A stretch of 55,113 nucleotides of DNA from Thiobacillus sp. 65-1402. Its GTDB lineage: Bacteria > Pseudomonadota > Gammaproteobacteria > Burkholderiales > Thiobacillaceae. Of the stretch, positions 1-8,376 are shown in pieces. Below the pieces are notes generated by a model. It saw only the letters and a program-made list of their open reading frames with translations. It was not told where the DNA came from and made no database searches. Every line of letters starts with the position of its first letter. The first letter of the stretch is position 1. The translations under genes were made by a program, and so were the position numbers. The stretch is from positions 1 through 55,113 of the forward strand of contig NZ_MKUG01000072.1 of NCBI RefSeq assembly GCF_001897685.1, written 5' to 3'.

Positions 1-33
1 AATGATCTGTTCTTCGGTGAAACGCTTCTTCAT
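1..33 (-). mobile_element. 5' start of an IS3-family transposase OrfA (runs off left edge)
   Basis: Reverse complement reads ATGAAGAAGCGTTTCACCGAAGAACAGATCATT = MKKRFTEEQII, the typical start of IS3-family (IS407-like) OrfA, preceded by AAGGAG. Confidence 0.65.
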
Positions 34-151
34 GTCCAACTCCTTGAATGATGGAATTGGACTCCAAAGCTATGTGCTACTCAAATCGGGGGGACGTCGG
101 ATCAGCCATAAAACAGCAAGCTGTCTCTGAACAAATAATTCAACCCTCATC

Positions 152-1327
152 ATGCAAATTTTAAAATTTCTTATTGGGGCTTTGCTGATGAGTGGGTGCG
201 GTGTCACCATCTCTGAACTGCTGCCACCAACAGAGGTCTTGCCGCCCAAAGAAAGGCTAGGAGAAGCACTGTTCTTCGATCCCAAGCTATCGTCGCCCGC
301 CGGCCAGTCCTGCGCAAGCTGTCACGATTCGAGCCGCGCTTTCAGCACCTCCAATCAAACCTTCCCCTCTTCTGAAGGCGCGATCAAAGGCCGTTTTTCC
401 GCGCGAAACACCCCTACCGCGATGTACGCAGCGTTCAGCCCTCACTTCCATTTTGATCAAACAGAAGGCTTGTATCTTGGTGGGCAGTTTGTGGATGGCC
501 GTGCGGCGACGCTCGAAGAGCAGGCCAAAGGGCCTTTCCTCAATCCGCTTGAAATGAACAATCCGAATGCGGCTGCCGTGGTAGAAAAGGTTCGTGCGTC
601 GGCCTACGCGGATATGTTCCGCCAAGTTTATGGCCCAGCCGCGCTGGACGATGTGGATAGCGCTTTCGACAAGATCGCTGAAGCCATTGCCGCATTTGAG
701 CGCCGCCCGCTGTTCAATCGTTTCACCTCCAAATATGACGCCTATCTGGCCGGCAATGCGCGGCTGACCAGCCAGGAGTTGCGTGGCATGCGCGCTTTCG
801 AAGACGAGAAAAAGGGCAACTGTGCCGCCTGCCACCCCAGCCGGCCCGCCGCAGACGGCACGCCACCACTGTTCACCGACTTCAGCTATGACAACCTCGG
901 AGTGGGGCGAAATCCGCACAACCGTTTTTATCAGCAAGCCGCGCAATTCAATCCAGACGGGCGCACCTTTGTTGACCGCGGCTTGGGCGCATTCACCAAA
1001 CTGGCATCGGAAGACGGAAAATTCAAAGTTCCCACGCTACGAAACGTCACGCGCACTGCACCCTATTTGCACAACGGTTACTTTAATAGCCTGCGCAACG
1101 TGGTGGATTTCTACAACACGCGCGACGTGAAACCAGCGTGCAAAAACCCATTCACCGATGAAGCCAGCGCGCTGATGCAACGCTGCTGGCCTGTGCCCGA
1201 GGTGGGCGAGAACGTCAATACTGACGAACTGGGCAATCTCAAACTCAGCGACCAAGAAGTGGATGACATCGTCGCATTCATGCATACGCTGACAGATGGC
1301 TGGAAGCCGCATTCTCGCGGGCACTAA
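152..1327 (+). CDS. Di-haem cytochrome c peroxidase (MauG/CcpA family), probable lipoprotein
   Basis: Two CxxCH motifs (CASCH, CAACH), lipobox-like LMSGCG, C-terminal KVPTLRNVTRTAPYLHNGYF typical of the family. Confidence 0.9.
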   Translation: MQILKFLIGALLMSGCGVTISELLPPTEVLPPKERLGEALFFDPKLSSPAGQSCASCHDSSRAFSTSNQTFPSSEGAIKGRFSARNTPTAMYAAFSPHFHFDQTEGLYLGGQFVDGRAATLEEQAKGPFLNPLEMNNPNAAAVVEKVRASAYADMFRQVYGPAALDDVDSAFDKIAEAIAAFERRPLFNRFTSKYDAYLAGNARLTSQELRGMRAFEDEKKGNCAACHPSRPAADGTPPLFTDFSYDNLGVGRNPHNRFYQQAAQFNPDGRTFVDRGLGAFTKLASEDGKFKVPTLRNVTRTAPYLHNGYFNSLRNVVDFYNTRDVKPACKNPFTDEASALMQRCWPVPEVGENVNTDELGNLKLSDQEVDDIVAFMHTLTDGWKPHSRGH

Positions 1328-1469
1328 ATCACACCTCGCTCCACACTTAAATCGTTTAGCCACCGAAATCTAACTAGGATTCCTGCCTCGACCAGTCTAG
1401 TGGGGGTGGTTCCTACGCGAGGAAATAACAACTGGTCAGCATGCAGTTCCGATAGCGCTTACGCTATTG

Positions 1470-1745
1470 TCACCCTAACCACATCTCGACTCTATTTCGA
1501 CCATTTTTCTTTGCCTTATACAGTGCGACATCCGCACGCTTTATTAGCGTGCCTAGGTTGTCGCCGTCAAGAAGGCGGGTCGCGCCAAAACTGGCTGTTA
1601 CTTTACCAACCGTTGGAAAATCACAAGCTTCGATCTCCATTCGAAGCTTTTCTGCCATTACTCCTGCAATTTCTGGTGTCGTGTTGACGAGCAGTAGCAC
1701 AAACTCTTCGCCTCCCCATCTGGCAACTATTAGGGTGCTGTCCTA
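1470..1745 (-). pseudogene. C-terminal remnant of a GGDEF diguanylate cyclase
   Basis: Reverse strand reads ...VARWGGEEFVLLLVNTTPEIAGVMAEKLRMEIEACDFPTVGKVTASFGATRLLDGDNLGTLIKRADVALYKAKKNGRNRV; GGEEF motif present but everything upstream of about 1745 is missing. Confidence 0.75.
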
Positions 1746-1847
1746 AATGGTTATCGGTTGTTTAAAGCGCTTTCTTGACCATGGCTTTGGGGGGGAGCTT
1801 TGGGCCTTTGCTCAGGATAAATCGTGGAATGTATGAGGAAATTCATT

Positions 1848-1887
1848 TGCGTTATTGCATAGATGCGTTATTGTGCAACTATGCATA
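1848..1887 (+). promoter_or_regulatory. Putative ArsR-type operator (direct and inverted repeats)
   Basis: TGCGTTATTG occurs at 1848-1857 and again at 1864-1873; TGCATAG...CTATGCA inverted repeat overlaps the start of the ArsR gene. Confidence 0.45.
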
Positions 1888-2285
1888 TCATTCAAGTCGA
1901 ACCGCAGGTAGTCTTTCAGGCTCTCTCCGACCCTATTAGGATTCGAATCATCCGGCTGTTGGCCGAGACTGGCGAGGAAGCGTGTCTTTGCGAACTGGTG
2001 GACAGCCTGCTGGAACCCCAGTACAAGCTGTCGCGCCACGTAAAGGTGCTGCGGCAAGCCGGGTTGTTGGCAGCAGAGAAAGATGGGCGCTGGGTTTATC
2101 ACCGACTCGTGCGCGATGTGGATTACCTGAATATTGCCTACGACCTGTTGCGCGCCTTGCCGGACAGCGAAGGGCTATTTGCCCGCGACCTTCAAAACTT
2201 CCACAACAGAATCTGCTTGAGAGAAGGTGGGCGTTGCCGCGTCGGCATCCAGACTGCTTCGCTTTATGCGGCGGAGGGCGATTGA
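1881..2285 (+). CDS. ArsR/SmtB-family metalloregulator
   Basis: QALSDPIRIRIIRLLAETGEEACLCELVDSL...LSRHVKVLRQAGLLAAEKDGRWVYHRL winged-helix signature with CxC metal-site-like CLCEL. ORF opens at 1863; 1881 (MHIIQVEPQ) is an alternative start. Confidence 0.88.
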   Translation: MHIIQVEPQVVFQALSDPIRIRIIRLLAETGEEACLCELVDSLLEPQYKLSRHVKVLRQAGLLAAEKDGRWVYHRLVRDVDYLNIAYDLLRALPDSEGLFARDLQNFHNRICLREGGRCRVGIQTASLYAAEGD

Positions 2286-4195
2286 TGGGCTGCGCCACGT
2301 GCACAGTTGATGCGTCGGCTCCCCTGCCGCGCCCCTGGCGGAATGCCAAGGTTGTTACGTCAGCTATTTCGGGATTGCTGCTCGTCGTCGGTTTCGTGGG
2401 CGGCTACGCAGGCTTGCCGCCTTCACTTCAAACCGTTATCTATGTTGTGGTCGTATTGATCGGTGGCTACTACTTCGGGCGTGAGGCACTCGAGGATCTG
2501 ATCAAGGAACGGGAAATCGGTATCGAGTTGCTCATGCTCACCGCCGCGATCGTTGCCGGAGTCATGGGGCAATGGGCCGAAGCGGCGATGCTCGTATTCC
2601 TCTATTCAATCTCCGAAGCTGCGGAGGGTTATACCGCCGAACGTTCCCGACATGCGATTCGTTCCCTCATGGAACTGGCGCCAAAAATCGCACTGGTACG
2701 CCGGGATAACCAGGAAACGAAAATCCCGGTCGAGCAGCTCCGGGTAGGAGATGTCTTCATCGTTCTGCCCGGGGAATCGGTTGCCACCGATGGGGAGGTG
2801 ATCGAAGGCCACTCCAGCGTGAACCAGGCTCCGGTGACCGGGGAGTCCGTACCAGTCGAGAAAACATCGGGAGGAAAGGTATTTGCCGCCACCATCAACG
2901 GCGAAGGCGCACTCGTGGTTCGTGCGACCAAGACTTTCGCCGATAACACGCTGTCCCGCATCATTCATCTGGTGGAAGAAGCACAGGCGTCCAAGGGACG
3001 CAGCCAGCGTTTCATTGAGCGCTTTGGAAAAATCTATAGCCCTGCAGTCCTGGGCGTAGGTCTTCTTATCGGCCTGGTACCACCGCTATTCGGTCTGCCT
3101 TGGGAAGACTGGGTCACCCGGGCCACCGTATTCATCGTCTCAGCAGCGCCCTGTGCGTTGGTAATCTCGATCCCCATCACCCTGGTCGCGGCCCTTGGCA
3201 CGGCGGGCCGCAACGGCCTGCTCATCAAAGGCGGCGTGCATTTGGAAAACCTCGCCAAGGTCCGGGTCGTAGCACTCGACAAAACCGGCACCCTGACTCT
3301 GGGCCGTCCTCAGGTAACGGACATTGTGCTCCTGGCTGGGCGCACCGAGCGTGAAGTGCTGGCTTCGGCAGCAGCCCTGGAGTCGCGCTCCCAACATCCC
3401 TTGGCGCAGGCCATCCTGGAACGTGCCAGCGGCGATGGTATCGCTGTGAACCCCGCGGTGGATTTCCAATCCGTGACCGGGGCGGGCGCCAAGGGCGTAG
3501 TCGATGGCGTCGAGTTATTCATCGGGAGTCCACAACTCTTCGCGGGCCTCGGCCTTTCGCTTTCTCCTCTCATGGCGCGCATCGAGGCTTTGCAGAGAGA
3601 GGGTAAAACGGTTGTCGCGTTGGGTAGCCATGAGGAAGTTCACGGTCTCATTGCCATCATGGATCCCTTGAGGCCCGATGCCGCCCAGGCCATAGCGGAG
3701 TTGAAGCGTGCCGGCATCAAGCGCGTGGTCATGCTGACGGGAGACAACCTGCTGGCCGCCCAGGCCATCGCCCGGCAAGTGGGGGTAGACGAAGTCCATG
3801 CCGAACTGTCTCCGGAGGACAAGACGCGCAAGGTAGTCGAACTGGAAGCCAAGTACGGGAAAGTGATGATGGTGGGTGACGGCGTCAACGACGCGCCAGC
3901 GCTCGCTGCCGCCCACGTAGGCGTCGCCATGGGCGCGGCCGGGACAGATGTTGCCCTGGAGACGGCGGATGTGGCGCTCATGAGCGACAACCTTGCGCGC
4001 CTGCCTTATCTAATCAAGTTTAGTCATCGCACGTGGGGCGTCATCCAGCAAAACCTGGTGCTTTCCGCCATTGTTATCGGAGCCCTGGTCGTGGGTGCAG
4101 TAGGCGGATATTTCACGCTACCCATCGCGGTGTTGGCTCACGAGATCAGCGAGTTTGTGGTGATCGCGAGCGGGTTGCGCATGTTGCGTGCCTGA
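2285..4195 (+). CDS. P1B-type heavy-metal ATPase with APC (not CPC) membrane motif
   Basis: ATG overlaps the ArsR stop (TGATG). TGES, DKTGTLT, HPLAQ, MLTGDN, GDGVNDAPAL motifs; SAAPCALVISIP at the CPC position. N-terminal extension in the ORF track (1982-2284) is the ArsR gene read in another frame. Confidence 0.92.
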   Translation: MGCATCTVDASAPLPRPWRNAKVVTSAISGLLLVVGFVGGYAGLPPSLQTVIYVVVVLIGGYYFGREALEDLIKEREIGIELLMLTAAIVAGVMGQWAEAAMLVFLYSISEAAEGYTAERSRHAIRSLMELAPKIALVRRDNQETKIPVEQLRVGDVFIVLPGESVATDGEVIEGHSSVNQAPVTGESVPVEKTSGGKVFAATINGEGALVVRATKTFADNTLSRIIHLVEEAQASKGRSQRFIERFGKIYSPAVLGVGLLIGLVPPLFGLPWEDWVTRATVFIVSAAPCALVISIPITLVAALGTAGRNGLLIKGGVHLENLAKVRVVALDKTGTLTLGRPQVTDIVLLAGRTEREVLASAAALESRSQHPLAQAILERASGDGIAVNPAVDFQSVTGAGAKGVVDGVELFIGSPQLFAGLGLSLSPLMARIEALQREGKTVVALGSHEEVHGLIAIMDPLRPDAAQAIAELKRAGIKRVVMLTGDNLLAAQAIARQVGVDEVHAELSPEDKTRKVVELEAKYGKVMMVGDGVNDAPALAAAHVGVAMGAAGTDVALETADVALMSDNLARLPYLIKFSHRTWGVIQQNLVLSAIVIGALVVGAVGGYFTLPIAVLAHEISEFVVIASGLRMLRA

Positions 4196-4228
4196 CGCTT
4201 TATTTTCGTTTACCGAAAGGAATCAAAA

Positions 4229-4834
4229 ATGACCAAGTATGGCTTTGGAAAAACCGTCGAAATTCCATTCGACGATGCGATTGTGCACGTGACCCAAGCC
4301 CTCCAGGACGAGGGTTTCGGCATACTCGCCGATATCGACGTCGCGGGCACAATGAAGAAAAAACTCAACCAGGATATGCCGCCCTACCGGATCCTGGGCG
4401 CGTGTAATCCACCCTTGGCGCAGCGCGCCCTGGAAAGCGAACCGTCCATCGGCTTACTCCTCCCCTGCAATGTAGTGGTGCGGCAGGACGAAGCTGGCAC
4501 AGTTCATGTGGAATTCATGGACCCGAATGCGGTACTGGAACTGGTGAATAAACCCGAGATTACTGCGTTGGCGAGCGAAGTCAGGCAGCGGCTGGAGCGT
4601 GTGTCCGTCGCGCTAGGGGGGTCCGAAGAAGCACGCAGCACGCAAACCGATGAGTCCATGGCGAAGGTGAAGGTGGATACGCAGCCGATGCTAGCGAGCA
4701 TGGAAAAGATCCATCAGGCCCAGGATCCGCAGGAACAGCAGCGGCTTATGCGGGAACACATACAGCAAATGCGCGAGACCATGCGCTCGATGGGTGGCGA
4801 GATGCATGGCAAATGTATGTGCTGCGGCCATTAA
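4229..4834 (+). CDS. DUF302-domain protein with Cys/His C-terminal tail (CMCCGH)
   Basis: GFGILADIDVAGTMKKKLNQDMPPYRILGACNPPLAQRALESEPSIGLLLPCNVVV is DUF302-like. Confidence 0.85.
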   Translation: MTKYGFGKTVEIPFDDAIVHVTQALQDEGFGILADIDVAGTMKKKLNQDMPPYRILGACNPPLAQRALESEPSIGLLLPCNVVVRQDEAGTVHVEFMDPNAVLELVNKPEITALASEVRQRLERVSVALGGSEEARSTQTDESMAKVKVDTQPMLASMEKIHQAQDPQEQQRLMREHIQQMRETMRSMGGEMHGKCMCCGH

Positions 4835-4848
4835 AGGTGGATATCACC

Positions 4849-5079
4849 ATGGACATCAAACTGCTTACCACCCGGACCTGCCACTGCAGCAACATTGAGC
4901 AGGAGTTGCAGGATCTGGGGCTCGCATATGAGCGCTGCTACGCCGAGGATCACCCGGAGCTCGTGGAGCGATTCAATATTCGTCATTGTCCCGTGCTGAT
5001 TGTTGATGAGGCGCGCGTCATCGCCGTGGATGGCCTGATGGAGGGACAGATCAAAGCCTTACTGGCATCAGGAGATTAA
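4849..5079 (+). CDS. Glutaredoxin/thioredoxin-like small protein
   Basis: MDIKLLTTRTCHCSNIEQELQDLGLAYERCYAEDHPELVERFNIRHCPVLIVDEARVI; thioredoxin-like fold with cis-Pro region CPVLIVDE. Confidence 0.7.
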   Translation: MDIKLLTTRTCHCSNIEQELQDLGLAYERCYAEDHPELVERFNIRHCPVLIVDEARVIAVDGLMEGQIKALLASGD

Positions 5080-5081
5080 TT

Positions 5082-5351
5082 ATGAAATGCCCAATATGTA
5101 AAGAAGTGAATCTGGTGATGACTGAGCGTCAGGGAATCGAGATCGACTACTGCCCAGAATGTCGCGGCGTGTGGCTGGACCGGGGCGAATTGGACAAGTT
5201 CATCGAACATTCGGAGCGTCAGGCCAGCGGCCGACCGCGCGGCGATTCCTCCGACAGAACGCGCGAATCCGAGCGGCAAGAGCGCCACGACCGCGATGAC
5301 GAGTACCGGGGCAAGCCGCGCAAATCTTTCCTGCGCGATTTGTTTGACTGA
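5082..5351 (+). CDS. TFIIB-type zinc ribbon protein
   Basis: MKCPICKEVNLVMTERQGIEIDYCPECRGVWLDRGELDKFIE matches the zf-TFIIB family pattern. Confidence 0.88.
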   Translation: MKCPICKEVNLVMTERQGIEIDYCPECRGVWLDRGELDKFIEHSERQASGRPRGDSSDRTRESERQERHDRDDEYRGKPRKSFLRDLFD

Positions 5352-5421
5352 CGAGGCAAGCACGAACAGGCGGCCCTGATTTCTCCGGATGCCAAGTTCC
5401 CGAGTGGGTCGGTAGGACGAA

Positions 5422-5547
5422 ACTGGCAAAGTCCACTTGGAATTCATGGAGCCCAGTGCGGTATTAGAACCGGTGGGCAAGCCTGGAATCAGTCAGTTGG
5501 CCAGTGAAGTTCGGCAAAAGCCGGAGAGTGTATCGCGGGCTTTGTAG
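5422..5547 (+). pseudogene. Decayed DUF302 paralogue (C-terminal remnant)
   Basis: Translates as TGKVHLEFMEPSAVLEPVGKPGISQLASEVRQKPESVSRAL*, aligning with AGTVHVEFMDPNAVLELVNKPEITALASEVRQRLERVSVAL of the 4229-4834 protein. Confidence 0.8.
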
Positions 5548-5601
5548 ATATTTTCGCTAGGCAAGCATTTCTTCTGAAATGTATGGCAACGGAGGTGAAT
5601 C

Positions 5602-6090
5602 ATGGGAAAAAGCAAAACTGTTTCGAACGTGGCTGCCGGCGCAGCGGTTGCAATTTGTCTTTCTACAGTTCAGGTGGCCCGGGCTGACCGTAATCCATTC
5701 GAGATGCAGACTTTTCAGAAGGGAGGCGCCGCTGGCCAGAAATTGGCGCAAGGCATGTGTGGTGGCCGATGGGGTGGCATGATGGAAGGGCGATGCGGTG
5801 GCATGACGGAAGGCATGATGATGGGAGGAGCGATGCCTCGCGGCGTGGATCCGGCGCAGTTACCGGAATCCAAATCGACGGGCGCGCGATTGGTCAATCA
5901 GTATTGTGCGCAGTGCCATGGCCTTCCCACTCCTGCCCTGCACAGTGCCCCCGGATGGGCGCCGGTGGTAGGTCGCATGAATGCGCGCATGCAATGGATG
6001 AGGCAAAACAGCAGCATGGCAATTGCCGCGCCGACTTCAGATGAGTTGAAAGCAATCCTCGCTTATATGCAGACGCATGCCACCAAGTAG
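5602..6090 (+). CDS. Periplasmic c-type cytochrome, Met/Gly-rich N-terminal region
   Basis: Signal peptide; single CxxCH (QYCAQCHGLPTP); MMEGRCGGMTEGMMMGGAM stretch. Confidence 0.75.
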   Translation: MGKSKTVSNVAAGAAVAICLSTVQVARADRNPFEMQTFQKGGAAGQKLAQGMCGGRWGGMMEGRCGGMTEGMMMGGAMPRGVDPAQLPESKSTGARLVNQYCAQCHGLPTPALHSAPGWAPVVGRMNARMQWMRQNSSMAIAAPTSDELKAILAYMQTHATK

Positions 6091-6128
6091 GAAAGACGCC
6101 GCACGATGGCGGCTTCATCGAGGCAGGC

Positions 6129-6419
6129 ATGAATTTTCTCAGTACCTATACCGAAGGGGCGCGCAGGATGTGGATGGATTATGAAGGCTACGGCATGGGT
6201 TGGCATTGGCTGGGGTGGCTAGGCATGGCATTTTTCTGGCTAGTTCTGGTACTGCTGGTGTTGGCGATGGTGAAGTACCTGAAGGGTAATCGCCGCTCGA
6301 ACGCTCCGGATGGCGAAAGAAAGCCCGATGCACTGGTCCTCCTGGAGGAAAGGTATGCTCGGGGAGAAATCGATCGCGAAGAGTTTCTCAAGAAACGTGA
6401 CGATTTGAACCGTGGTTAG
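6129..6419 (+). CDS. Membrane-anchored SHOCT-domain protein
   Basis: TM segment followed by LVLLEERYARGEIDREEFLKKRDDL (SHOCT). Confidence 0.85.
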   Translation: MNFLSTYTEGARRMWMDYEGYGMGWHWLGWLGMAFFWLVLVLLVLAMVKYLKGNRRSNAPDGERKPDALVLLEERYARGEIDREEFLKKRDDLNRG

Positions 6420-6477
6420 GCACTCATTCTGGCATGGACGTTACGCGCAATTTCGATTCATCAAAGGAGAAACATCA

Positions 6478-6545
6478 TGAAAAAGACTATGTCGACAGGA
6501 TTGATAGCTCTTTCGCTCTATGGCCTCCACGGCTCATTGGGATAA
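6478..6545 (+). pseudogene. Truncated secreted protein (signal-peptide remnant)
   Basis: ATG after AAAGGAG RBS encodes MKKTMSTGLIALSLYGLHGSLG then stop; looks like a signal peptide without a mature domain. Confidence 0.4.
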
Positions 6546-6592
6546 ATCAAATAACGGACACACGTAAATCGTAGAACAAGCAAGAAAACACT

Positions 6593-6952
6593 ATGCATCC
6601 CTCAATGGCACGCCGTCTCATTTATTTTCTGCTGGTCACCATGCTGATCAATGCAGGTGGGTGGACGTTCAACCGTGAGGCGGTGGCAGATGTATTCTTC
6701 GCAGCAGAGGAAGCCATTTCGATGGAGGCGGTCCAGCCATCCCTGCAAGCCGCTCATCACCAAGGAGAGCCGCTCAAAGCCATGGTGCCATGCAACCATT
6801 GGTGTTATGCCGTGGGCCATTTTCTCGGTCTGTTCGGCGAGGTGCCAGCCTTGTCTCCGGATCTCGTTACAGACTATTCCCTCCATGTCTCTCGGTTCCT
6901 CCCGGAACCTGCCCAAGAAGGCCGCTTCCGGCCGCCTCGACTCATCTCCTAG
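6593..6952 (+). CDS. CzcI-like small accessory protein preceding RND module 1
   Basis: Short secreted protein immediately before czcC-like gene; HWCYAVGHFLGLFGE segment resembles CzcI-type proteins. Confidence 0.5.
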   Translation: MHPSMARRLIYFLLVTMLINAGGWTFNREAVADVFFAAEEAISMEAVQPSLQAAHHQGEPLKAMVPCNHWCYAVGHFLGLFGEVPALSPDLVTDYSLHVSRFLPEPAQEGRFRPPRLIS

Positions 6953-7030
6953 TTTCCAGTCGCATTAAATTTTTGTGTTGCGAGGCCGCGCCACGCCTTC
7001 GGCTGGGTGTCGTGTTCGCATTGGAAAGGA

Positions 7031-8344
7031 ATGAGCATGAAGTCTGTATTTTTGCGCCGTAGCCTCCAGAGTGGGTTGCAGCCGGTGTGCCGCATAGCGG
7101 TGGTGTCATTGTTGTGGTTTCTGCTGTCTCCAGCGTTCGCTGGCTCACCCGTGTTGACCTTGGAAGATGCCTGGCACCTGGCCGATGAGGCTAATCCGGC
7201 ACTGCGCGCAGCCCAAGCCAACGTTCCCGCAGCCGAAGGCGAGCTTCGCGATGCACGTGCGCCGTTATGGAACAACCCGCAGGTTTCGATGGAACGAAGC
7301 CGGAAGGAAGTCCCTCAGGTCTCGAGTTCCACCCAGGTGAACCGGGAATGGAGTTTGGGATTCGCGCAGACTTTCGAAATCGCGGGCCAGCAAGGTACCC
7401 GCCGGACCTCAGCCGAGCAATCGTTGGCCGCAACCCGGCAGGTGATCGCGGAAACCCGGCGGCAGGTGCGAGCCGAAGTGGAGAGCCGTTTCGCGCGGGT
7501 GCTTAGCCTGCAGTTGCGCATCCAGACTGAGGAGACGACGCTCAATCTCATCGAAGATGCCGCCAAAGCTGTCGGCAAGCGGGTCGCGGCAGGAGAGGAC
7601 AGCCGGCTAGACGGCAACCTCGCCCGCGTGGAGGCGGAACGGGCGCGCAACCAGGTGGCGCTGCTCCGCGAGCAACTTATCCAGGCCCGCGCGGAGCTGG
7701 CCGCGTTGCTACAACTGCCACCTAACGAACTCCCGCAAGCCCAGGGTGCCCTTGATCCCGTATCCATCCCCTACTCCCTGGATGACCTGCTGAATTCCGC
7801 AGCAGACCGCCCTGCCCTCCGAGCGCTGGATCATCGGGAACAAGCTGCGAAAAGCCGCCTTAATCTTGAGCGTGCGGCGCGCTACCCGGATGTCACGGTG
7901 GGGCTTAACACGGGGCGGGAGGGGCCGCTCGATGCCCGCGAAAAAATTGTCGGGTTGAGTGTCTCCCTGCCACTCCCGGTGTTCCGCCAGAACGCGGGGA
8001 GCATCGGGCGAGCAACCACGGAATTCACCCAGATCCAAATCGAGCGCGAGGCCACAGGTCGCGACGTCCGCGCCCAAGTGGTCGCCCTGTGGGAGCGATT
8101 CACCAACCTCAAGGCGAGGATGGATCGGCTCAAGGAATCGGTGCTGCCCAGCCTGCAGGATAACCAACGCCTCTCCTCCATTTCCTTCCGGGCAGGCGAG
8201 ATCGGACTGCTGCAATTGTTGCTGGTCCACCGCCAGGCGCTGGATGGACAACGGGATCTGCTCGATGCACGCACCGAATTGCGCCTGACCAAAGTGGCGC
8301 TGGAAGCGGCGGCAGGCTGGCAGTCCACGCCCGAGCTGCGCTGA
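7031..8344 (+). CDS. czcC-like: TolC/CzcC-family outer membrane efflux protein (module 1)
   Basis: LTLEDAWHLADEANPALRAAQANVPAAEGELRDARAPLWNNPQVSMERS; coiled-coil repeats; followed by adaptor and RND genes. Confidence 0.9.
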   Translation: MSMKSVFLRRSLQSGLQPVCRIAVVSLLWFLLSPAFAGSPVLTLEDAWHLADEANPALRAAQANVPAAEGELRDARAPLWNNPQVSMERSRKEVPQVSSSTQVNREWSLGFAQTFEIAGQQGTRRTSAEQSLAATRQVIAETRRQVRAEVESRFARVLSLQLRIQTEETTLNLIEDAAKAVGKRVAAGEDSRLDGNLARVEAERARNQVALLREQLIQARAELAALLQLPPNELPQAQGALDPVSIPYSLDDLLNSAADRPALRALDHREQAAKSRLNLERAARYPDVTVGLNTGREGPLDAREKIVGLSVSLPLPVFRQNAGSIGRATTEFTQIQIEREATGRDVRAQVVALWERFTNLKARMDRLKESVLPSLQDNQRLSSISFRAGEIGLLQLLLVHRQALDGQRDLLDARTELRLTKVALEAAAGWQSTPELR

Positions 8345-8376
8345 ACAATTCACCCAAGAATTTAGGAACTCATGAC

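Noticed and set aside
1982-2284. N-terminal extension of the P1B ATPase ORF
   Set aside because: This part is the ArsR gene read in a different frame; the ATG at 2285 overlapping the ArsR stop is a better start.
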